A stretch of 64,000 bases of DNA, from the NCBI RefSeq assembly GCF_000271405.2, contig NC_018081.1:1189501-1253500 (forward strand), in the 5' to 3' direction. This DNA comes from Enterococcus hirae ATCC 9790 (GTDB lineage: Bacteria; Bacillota; Bacilli; Lactobacillales; Enterococcaceae). The notes under the pieces were generated by a model. That model had not been told where the DNA came from. It saw only the letters and a program-made list of their open reading frames with translations, and did no database searches. Numbering within the stretch: position 1 is the stretch's first letter; the number at the start of each line of letters is the position of its first letter. Below are positions 57,388-64,000 of the stretch, piece by piece. The position numbers and the translations under genes are program-made.

Positions 57388-59043
57388 ATGAAAATTGTTA
57401 TTGTCGGCGGGGTAGCAGGGGGGATGTCTGCTGCCACTAGATTACGTCGTTTAAAAGAAGATGCTGAAATTGTCGTGTTTGAAAAAGGACCGTATGTCTC
57501 ATTTGCCAATTGCGGGTTACCTTATTATCTCTCTGGTGAGATCAGTGAGAGAGAGAATCTTTTGGTACAAACACCAGAATCATTGGCTGCTCGTTTTCAA
57601 TTAGATGTGCGTCCCAATCATGAAGTCACAGCCGTTTATCCAGATGAAAAGAAAGTTGAAGTTTTATCTGACGGGAAAAAATGGCAGGAGAGTTATGATG
57701 TATTGCTTCTTTCCCCAGGGGCAAAACCAGTCAGACCAGCTATTTCAGGATTAGCAGAAGCCAAAAATGTTTATACTGTTAGAAATGTACCGGATATTGA
57801 TATGGTAATGAATGCTCTTGAAGAACAACCCAAAAAAGCTGTCGTAGTAGGGGCAGGATTTATCGGATTGGAAATGGCAGAGAATTTAAAAAAACGTGGA
57901 CTGGCAGTTTCAATTGTAGAACTGGCACCACATGTCCTGCCTTCTTTAGATGAAGAAATGGCGGTGCATATCCAAAATGAACTCATTAAACAAGGCGTCC
58001 ATGTCCAAACAAAACGTTCTGTCACTGCTTTTGAACATGGTGGCAAGCAGTTACGATTAGATGATGGCACAACGATCGATTCTGATTTAACGATCCTCTC
58101 AGTAGGCGTTCAGCCAGACAGTACATTGGCAAAAATGGCTGGACTTGAAACAGGGCTGCGTGGTGGGATCGTAGTCAATGAACACTACCAAACAAGTGAT
58201 CCTTCCATCTATGCGGTGGGAGATGCCATCGTTGTCAAACAACAAATTACAGGTGCCGATGCGTTGATTTCTCTTGCTTCTCCTGCTAACCGTCAAGGGC
58301 GACAAGCAGCAGATAATATAGCGGGAATCGTTCGTAACAATCGAGGAAGTCTTGGTACGTCAATTGTGCGGGTCTTTGACCTTGCTGCCGCTTCTACTGG
58401 ATTAACAGAAAGAATGGCCCAACAAGCCAACTTACCTTTCTCAGTAGTCCATGTTTCTGGGAAAGACCATGCTAGTTACTATCCTGAAGCTACAGATATT
58501 TTGTTAAAACTGATCTTTCATCCTAAGACAGGTGAAATCTATGGTGCACAAGGAGTCGGTGCCAAAGGTGTTGATAAACGAATCGATAGTTTAGCCACAG
58601 CCATCAAAGGACAACTAACGATTTTTGATTTACCGGAATTAGAATTTACCTATGCGCCACCTTTTGGTTCTGCGAAAGATCCAGTGAACATGTTGGGATA
58701 TGTGGCCATGAATGTCGCAGAAGGGCTAAGCGAGACGATCCAATGGCATGAATTGCCAGAAGCACTTGCACAAGGAAAAATCTTACTCGATGTTCGTAAT
58801 GAAGGCGAGTTGCAAAACGGTGCTTTTAAAGATGCGCTGAATATTCCTTTAAATGATTTACGCTGTCGATTGGCGGAATTAGACCGTGAGAAAGAATACA
58901 TTGTCAGCTGTCATAGTGGACTTCGTAGTTACTTAGCAGAACGTATCTTGAAACAAGCAGGCTTTCATGTCCAAAATCTCGATGGCGCCTTTGCTTTGTA
59001 TCACGCTGTTCGTCCAGAAGACTTGATTTATCCAGAAAAATAG
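57388..59043 (+). CDS. CoA-disulfide/CoA-persulfide reductase with rhodanese domain
   Basis: 551 residues. FAD motif MKIVIVGGVAGGMSAATRLRR, active C42 in SFANCGLPYY, NAD(P) motif AVVVGAGFIGLEMAENL, second FAD motif SIYAVGDA. The last ~95 residues are a rhodanese domain with its Cys in IVSCHSGLRSYLAERIL. This fusion reduces CoA disulfide or CoA persulfide, clearing sulfane sulfur as H2S. It forms a unit with the upstream rhodanese under CstR control. Homologous enterococcal enzymes are reported to be CoA-persulfide reductases. Confidence 0.93.
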   Translation: MKIVIVGGVAGGMSAATRLRRLKEDAEIVVFEKGPYVSFANCGLPYYLSGEISERENLLVQTPESLAARFQLDVRPNHEVTAVYPDEKKVEVLSDGKKWQESYDVLLLSPGAKPVRPAISGLAEAKNVYTVRNVPDIDMVMNALEEQPKKAVVVGAGFIGLEMAENLKKRGLAVSIVELAPHVLPSLDEEMAVHIQNELIKQGVHVQTKRSVTAFEHGGKQLRLDDGTTIDSDLTILSVGVQPDSTLAKMAGLETGLRGGIVVNEHYQTSDPSIYAVGDAIVVKQQITGADALISLASPANRQGRQAADNIAGIVRNNRGSLGTSIVRVFDLAAASTGLTERMAQQANLPFSVVHVSGKDHASYYPEATDILLKLIFHPKTGEIYGAQGVGAKGVDKRIDSLATAIKGQLTIFDLPELEFTYAPPFGSAKDPVNMLGYVAMNVAEGLSETIQWHELPEALAQGKILLDVRNEGELQNGAFKDALNIPLNDLRCRLAELDREKEYIVSCHSGLRSYLAERILKQAGFHVQNLDGAFALYHAVRPEDLIYPEK

Positions 59044-59118
59044 AGCTTTGCCTTGCATTCTTAGTAAAATGGCGCTAGACTGGTTAGTTCTACTACTTCG
59101 AATCAAAGGAGAATGTGT

Positions 59119-61254
59119 ATGGTCAACACACGAAATTTAGAAGAAGCCTATCTAGCGTCAGTTTATCGGCAATTACTAGAAAAGCAGGAAGAGTATCAGC
59201 AACTATTACAAGAAACCAGTGCGTACGGTCGGGACTCTCTACAAACGATGTCTGAAGATATTCGGATCAATTTTGAAAGTTATTTAGACAATCTTGATAC
59301 GTATTCACTGATCGAGATGAAAAATCGCGAAATCGATCAATTGAATCTCAAGATTCAATCAGCTAATGAGACTTTGAAAAAAATCGAACGGCTATTGATG
59401 AGTCCCTATTTTGGGAAGATCGAAATTGATTTTTTAGAGGAAGAAGCACAAGGAAAAAACAGTCACGAAGCTTTTTATATTGGGACGGCTAACTTTACCA
59501 ATGATGAAGATGAAACCTTGGTTTATGATTGGCGTTCGCCGATTGCTTCTCTTTTTTATAACAACGATTTAGGTCATTCTTCTTATTTAGTGAATCAAAA
59601 CCAAATTGAGGTAATGATCCATGAGCGACGTCAATTTATCATCAAAAAAGATCAATTGCTCCACTTTTTTGACACCTCGGTAGCAATCCAAGATGATGTC
59701 TTACTTGATGCTTTAGAACAAAGTGAGACGTCAGAGATGAAGGCAATCACGGCTACGATCCAATCCGAACAAAATACGATCATCCGAGACACTACAAGCC
59801 AAAATATCTTAGTCAATGGCGTTGCAGGCAGTGGGAAAACCTCAACGATCATGCAACGAATTGCTTATTTGCTTTATCAATACCGAAACCAACTTTCTGC
59901 GGATGATTTGCTGATTTTGTCACCGAACCATCAATTTATTGATTATATCGGTAAGGTATTACCTTCGTTAGGTGAAAATAATCCGTTGAATGTCACGATG
60001 ATTCAGTTGGTGGATCAACTTTTTTTAGGGAATGTTGAGTCAGAAAAAGCTTATTTTCAACGGATTACGCAGACGGATGTGGATGACCAGACAGCAGTTC
60101 TCAGAAGTCAGGCATTTATGAAGCAGATCGAGCAAGCGACTTCCTTGTTTACTAAACAGGCTGATTTCTTTTTAGCCATCAAAAAGAAGGAAAAAATCGT
60201 GATCTCAAAAGAAGTGATCAAAAAAATCTATGATAGCACGCCCGATTACCCGAATCTAAGAGAAAAACTTCAAGCGACTAAAGACCGATTGTTGCGCTAC
60301 TGGGAAAAGCAATTGCTGAAACAAGCAGGTAGTGACGCCATTAAAGATCAATTATTATCCTTACCAGAAGAGATGCAACAACAGTATTTCCAACAGTTGA
60401 TCACCGATGAATCGCCAGAAAAATTAGTCAGTTATGGCAAACAATTGCTTCAAAGAAAATATCGAACAGTAACGAAACAAATCAAACAGATGGCATGGGT
60501 CGATGAACAATTTTTATTTGAGGAGATTTATCAAAGTTACACTGGGAATAAGTATCAGCGAACAACTCCTTGTACATTAGATGAAGCCGTCGCACGTTTG
60601 CATGTGCGCCATCTGCTGATCGAAAAAATCACCCAAGTCAAAAAGTTCGTGTTGATCGATGAGGTGCAAGACTATACAAGTGCGCAACTTTTGCTCTTGT
60701 TAAACATCTTCCCCAACGCTCGCTTTACACTCGTAGGAGATGAAAATCAGGGGATTTTTAATTCCACGACTTCTTTTGAAGCAATTGAAAGCTATTTTTC
60801 AACGGCTGGACGATCTGTGACGAGATATGATTTATTGAATAGTTATCGTTCAAGCGGGGCAATCACGACTCTCTTTACCCAATATTCAGGGGAAAAAGAA
60901 AAGATCGCTATTGTTCCCGTTCGTCCTTATGGGGAAGAGCCGGAATTTGTGACTGCAGCGACTTTTGATCAGTGGCTCAGTCAGGTCAATGAACGACAAC
61001 AGCACACAGGTGAACAATTAACAGTTATTACGTTGGAAGAACAGCAAGCCGCAATGATACAACAAAAAGTAGAGCGGAACAATCAGCTGAACATCCAAGT
61101 ACGCCCATTGAGTCTTTCTAAAGGACTCGAATTTGATCACGTACTGATTTATCTAACAGCTGAACCGAATACCCCACGTGAAAGAAGGCAAATGTACACG
61201 GCTATATCTCGAGCAATGAAAACTGTCGTTATTTCTTTGGTAACAGATCAATAG
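59119..61254 (+). CDS. helD: HelD-type RNA polymerase-recycling helicase
   Basis: 711 residues. An N-terminal coiled-coil arm (LEEAYLASVYRQLLEKQEEYQQLL...) precedes a split UvrD/Rep-like motor. Walker A is LVNGVAGSGKTSTIMQRI, Walker B is KFVLIDEVQDYTSAQ. The C-terminal motifs SKGLEFDHVLIYL and QMYTAISRAMKTVVI close it. HelD dislodges RNA polymerase stalled on DNA and can protect against rifamycins. Start at 59119 follows AAAGGAGAATGTGT. Monocistronic. Confidence 0.88.
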   Translation: MVNTRNLEEAYLASVYRQLLEKQEEYQQLLQETSAYGRDSLQTMSEDIRINFESYLDNLDTYSLIEMKNREIDQLNLKIQSANETLKKIERLLMSPYFGKIEIDFLEEEAQGKNSHEAFYIGTANFTNDEDETLVYDWRSPIASLFYNNDLGHSSYLVNQNQIEVMIHERRQFIIKKDQLLHFFDTSVAIQDDVLLDALEQSETSEMKAITATIQSEQNTIIRDTTSQNILVNGVAGSGKTSTIMQRIAYLLYQYRNQLSADDLLILSPNHQFIDYIGKVLPSLGENNPLNVTMIQLVDQLFLGNVESEKAYFQRITQTDVDDQTAVLRSQAFMKQIEQATSLFTKQADFFLAIKKKEKIVISKEVIKKIYDSTPDYPNLREKLQATKDRLLRYWEKQLLKQAGSDAIKDQLLSLPEEMQQQYFQQLITDESPEKLVSYGKQLLQRKYRTVTKQIKQMAWVDEQFLFEEIYQSYTGNKYQRTTPCTLDEAVARLHVRHLLIEKITQVKKFVLIDEVQDYTSAQLLLLLNIFPNARFTLVGDENQGIFNSTTSFEAIESYFSTAGRSVTRYDLLNSYRSSGAITTLFTQYSGEKEKIAIVPVRPYGEEPEFVTAATFDQWLSQVNERQQHTGEQLTVITLEEQQAAMIQQKVERNNQLNIQVRPLSLSKGLEFDHVLIYLTAEPNTPRERRQMYTAISRAMKTVVISLVTDQ

Positions 61255-61255
61255 A

Positions 61256-61303
61256 GAAAAAACAAGTTATCTTTAGTGAGACTCGCTAAGATAACTTGTT
61301 TTA
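61256..61303. terminator. helD terminator
   Basis: AACAAGTTATCTTTAG pairs with CTAAGATAACTTGTT, followed by TTATATTTTT. Confidence 0.85.
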
Positions 61304-61546
61304 TATTTTTATTATTTTAGTTATTTTAATTTATTAAGAAAACCTTAACGTCAAGATCAAATCTCATACATATTTCAAGAAACAAGCTACTATTAAATAA
61401 ACAAAATTAAATAAACACAATAAAAGTAAAGTATAAGTAAAGGGTAGTTGGTCATTTGATGAATTGTTCGTCTAGCTGTCATCATCAAAAAATGTAAAGG
61501 TTTTTATAAAAGGGGACTAAATTTATTTTTTAAAGGTGGGAGAAAA

Positions 61547-62056
61547 ATGAATACTCGAATAAAACGTGAAGAAGTAGCAACTCTTTTGATTAAGGATAAG
61601 TTTTTTGCCAAAGGAAATCGACGGTTAAAAATCAAGCAATGGATTGTTGCGATTCTAGGATGGTGTGGCGTGATTTTTCCATTTATTTGGGTAACTATTT
61701 CGTTTCGGGCTTCAATGAAAGGGAGAGGATTACAATGGCATTCGTTTCCGGAAGAACGAAAAACGTTTTCTTTTTTGTTGCTATTTTTAGCGGTTGCTTT
61801 TTTAGGCTTTGTTCTTTTATTCTTATTCATGACTCGTTGGAATAATCGTCGTTACCAAACGATGCTAAGAAGTGAAAAAATGTATGATGAAGAAAAATTA
61901 GAAAAGCGTCGAGATATTTTAGAAACGGAATTCAGCATGCGCTTTGGACCTAAGGAAGAGCGTGAAGCGGTTTGCTATTACGTAGTATCAGAAGAGCAAA
62001 ATCTTGAAAAAGATTTGATCGAAAACCTCTACAAAAACGAGGGGGTCGAACTCTAA
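61547..62056 (+). CDS. Membrane protein of exopolysaccharide-type locus
   Basis: 169 residues with two membrane helices (IVAILGWCGVIFPFIWVTISF; FSFLLLFLAVAFLGFVLLFLFM). An N-terminal basic region and a C-terminal acidic cytoplasmic domain (EEREAVCYYVVSEEQ) flank them. No family recognised. Its stop codon overlaps the start of the glycosyltransferase gene, so the two are translationally coupled. It may be a partner subunit, as PgaD is for PgaC. Start follows AGGTGGGAGAAAA. Confidence 0.6.
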   Translation: MNTRIKREEVATLLIKDKFFAKGNRRLKIKQWIVAILGWCGVIFPFIWVTISFRASMKGRGLQWHSFPEERKTFSFLLLFLAVAFLGFVLLFLFMTRWNNRRYQTMLRSEKMYDEEKLEKRRDILETEFSMRFGPKEEREAVCYYVVSEEQNLEKDLIENLYKNEGVEL

Positions 62057-63371
62057 TGGTCAGAGTCATTCATACAGGTAATGAACTACTGGATTTTGTA
62101 GCTACGATCATTTATTTTATCCTTGTTTCTTACCCAATCCTTGGTAGTTTTGCATGGTTTATTGGGGTATTATGCTATTCGTTTTTATTTAAATATAAGC
62201 ACATTGATTGGGCGGAGATTCCGACAGAGGTCGAACCGTTTATCACGATCATGGTACCGGCCCACAATGAAGAAGTGGTGAAGAAGTGGTGATTGAAGAC
62301 ACAATCGATTATTTAATGACAAAAATCAATTATGGGAATTATGAAGTGTTAGTGACAGATGATGGTTCAACGGACGAAACCCCGGCAATATTAGCTCGTT
62401 TACAAAAAAAATACCCCAAATTACGAGTGATCCGCATTGATAAAAATAAGGGGAAAGCTCACGCATTTGATATTGGGATGGCTTTTGCCAAAGGTCGGTT
62501 GATCTTAAGCAATGATGCGGATACGGTACCTGAACCAGATGCTTTGTCAAATTATGTGAATTACTTTATTCGCCCTGGTGGTAGAAATATCTCTGCTGTT
62601 ACTGCCAATATGGACGTGAAAAATCGTACGTCTTTACTTGGAAAATCCCAGACTGTTGAATTTTCGAGCATCGTAGGGATCATCAAACGAACACAAGCAG
62701 GTGTACTTGGCGGTCTTTATGCGTACAGTGGGGCAAATACCATGTATCGAAAAGACGCATTGATCGATGTTGGCGGCTTTCGTCAAGATCGGGCGACAGA
62801 AGATATCAGTATTGCGTGGGATCATCAGCTGAATGGCTGGATCTCGGTGTTTGCGCCAACCATCATATTTTTTATGGAAGTTCCAGTAAGTTTGCCGATG
62901 CTTTATCGTCAGAGAAAACGTTGGGCAAAAGGGGGGACGGAAGTCTGGTTGACGAATTTTAAAAAAGTCCTCTTCCATCCTTTTGAAAATATCGGCAGGA
63001 CGTTCATGTTTATTGATCAAACTTTTAGTATTATTTGGTCGTTGTTCTTTTGTATTTCATTTTTCGTTTTTATTATTTTAATGGGTATTTATCTTTATCA
63101 AGGAAATTTTGAACAAATCTATCGGACATTGACGATTAGTTTTCTGTTTGTTTGCTTCGAAATGATCTCAGGCATCATTCAACTGATTGCATCTTTGGTG
63201 GTAGACGATCAAGGAAGAAAATTGAAATATATGTTATTTGCCCCATTGTATATGTTGTTATTCTGGATGGTCAATGCGATCACCATCATGACGACCTTTA
63301 TCCCAGCAATCAAAACGATTTTAGGATACGGAAGCGGCACATGGAAAAGTCCAGAACGAAAAAGTGAATGA
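62056..63371 (+). pseudogene. Processive family-2 glycosyltransferase broken by 11-bp tandem duplication
   Basis: The frame from ATG 62056 encodes two membrane helices and the start of the GT2 domain (PFITIMVPAHNEEVV), then stops at 62290-62292. The rest (62286-63371) is in another frame: IEDTIDYLMTKINYGNYEVLVTDDGSTDETP, LSNDADTVPEPDAL, ATEDISIAWDHQLNG and QRKRWAKGG, followed by C-terminal helices. The cause is a perfect tandem copy of GAAGAAGTGGT (62269-62279 and 62280-62290). Without one copy the protein is 434 residues, like PgaC/IcaA-type polysaccharide synthases. As given, it cannot work. Confidence 0.85.
62269..62290. repeat. 11-bp tandem duplication
   Basis: GAAGAAGTGGT occurs twice head to tail inside the glycosyltransferase gene and shifts its reading frame. 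Confidence 0.95.
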
Positions 63372-63397
63372 TGCAACTGAAAAGGACTAGCAAACAA

Positions 63398-63443
63398 GTG
63401 ACTGTAGCAGAAGACGAAAGCCGTCTTTTACTACAGTCTTTTT
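63398..63443 (+). terminator. Terminator after glycosyltransferase
   Basis: GACTGTAG pairs with CTACAGTC, with an inner AGACG/CGTCT stem, followed by T5. Confidence 0.8.
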
Positions 63444-63542
63444 GGTTACATAACTAACTAAATGATTCAGAGAAACCGTTTACTAACTGTTTTTTATAAT
63501 AACCATTATAATGTTTAATATAAACATAAAGGAGGAGATAAT

Positions 63543-64000
63543 GTGGAATTGTACTATCTGACGGGGGTGTTTTTAATAATTATATTGTTGTATTTGTTGG
63601 CAAAAAAATATGATTTTGTCAAACAACTTTTTTCAAAGATCACGATTACTTTTTTAGTTGTTTATTTGATATGGCGCTTGTTTTATACCATACCAATAGA
63701 TAGTTCTGTTTCTTTAATATTTGGGATCATTCTTTACATTGCAGAATTTATCGGGTTATTTGTCTACGGTTTTTTTATTTACCTATTTTCGAATAAATTG
63801 TCAAATGAACATCTCTATGAGGCCTATGACGAGAGTTTTCAACCAAGTGTTGCGGCGTTTATTTGTACGTATAACGAAAATAGTAAATTAGTGATCGCCA
63901 CGGCTTTGGCTGTCAAAGCGTTACGATATCCCAATAAAAAAATATATATTTGCGATGATGGTCATCGTGAGGAATTAAAAGAGATGGCAGAACGTTTTTC
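63543..64000 (+). CDS. Cellulose-synthase-like glycosyltransferase (3' truncated by window)
   Basis: 152 codons are visible before the window ends. GTG at 63543 is preferred: it follows AAAGGAGGAGATAAT, while the ATG at 63541 stops after six codons. Three membrane helices (LTGVFLIIILLYLLA; KITITFLVVYLIWRLFY; FGIILYIAEFIGLFVYGFFIYLF) precede a GT2 domain. That domain opens FQPSVAAFICTYNENSKLVIATALAVKALRYPNKKIYICDDGHREEL, resembling BcsA-type synthases. Together with the upstream glycosyltransferase it marks a secreted-polysaccharide locus. Confidence 0.8.
   Translation, partial: MELYYLTGVFLIIILLYLLAKKYDFVKQLFSKITITFLVVYLIWRLFYTIPIDSSVSLIFGIILYIAEFIGLFVYGFFIYLFSNKLSNEHLYEAYDESFQPSVAAFICTYNENSKLVIATALAVKALRYPNKKIYICDDGHREELKEMAERF

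Overview
The window is a low-GC Firmicutes chromosome segment and almost certainly an Enterococcus, probably from the E. faecium/hirae/mundtii side of the genus. The signs are an aromatic L-amino-acid decarboxylase with its antiporter, a glpK-glpO-glpF operon with an alpha-glycerophosphate oxidase and the HPr-type His232 in GlpK, oleate hydratase, several Mga-type regulators, a HelD helicase, lactose/cellobiose-type PTS genes and a type II-A CRISPR-Cas9 locus. The species cannot be fixed from the sequence alone. Both edges cut genes: an AraC-type response regulator on the left and a cellulose-synthase-like glycosyltransferase on the right.

Layout. 1-13.3 kb: AraC/YesN regulator (partial), DUF998 protein, truA, msrA, aldo/keto reductase, DUF1003 protein (frameshifted), a cellobiose-type PTS (EIIB-EIIA-EIIC) behind cre-like sites, a GNAT enzyme, YrhK plus a zinc alcohol dehydrogenase, a membrane protein (frameshifted) and oleate hydratase. 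13.7-20.2 kb: a complete type II-A system, with tracrRNA on the minus strand, then cas9-cas1-cas2-csn2 and a very short array with a decayed distal end. 20.4-28.2 kb: twin DUF1622 proteins, a frameshifted Mga-type regulator, then a decarboxylase, a GadC-like antiporter and an AAT permease. 28.3-37.7 kb: a PII P-type ATPase, an Mga-type regulator, Nudix, MarR (frameshifted), GNAT, B3/B4, VOC and an NCS2 purine permease. 37.9-45.9 kb: GH13 glucosidase, a LytTR/DUF3021/membrane-protein operon with a LytTR-type direct repeat, MarR plus Old Yellow Enzyme plus PfpI-like protein, and two DUF3885-like paralogues. 46.1-53.0 kb: FAD oxidoreductase and Mga-type regulator, then glpKOF. 53.2-55.4 kb: a MutS2-family ATPase without an Smr domain, behind a long leader with a six-residue upstream ORF and a terminator. 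55.6-61.3 kb: a phosphatidyltransferase, a CstR-controlled persulfide cluster and HelD. 61.5-64 kb: an exopolysaccharide-type locus whose first glycosyltransferase is broken by an 11-bp tandem duplication.

Three points matter most. First, the MutS2-like gene carries the architecture of ribosome-stalling attenuators (strong promoter, uORF, competing hairpins, terminator) and looks like an inducible ribosome-rescue or antibiotic-response gene. Second, five reading frames are each broken by exactly one missing A in an A6/A7 run, which points to a homopolymer sequencing error or a slippage/mutator history, so these loci should not be taken as true pseudogenes without checking. Third, the Cas9 system looks functional, with catalytic residues and an SpCas9-like R-K-R PAM-reading motif, but its array holds only two clear spacers.
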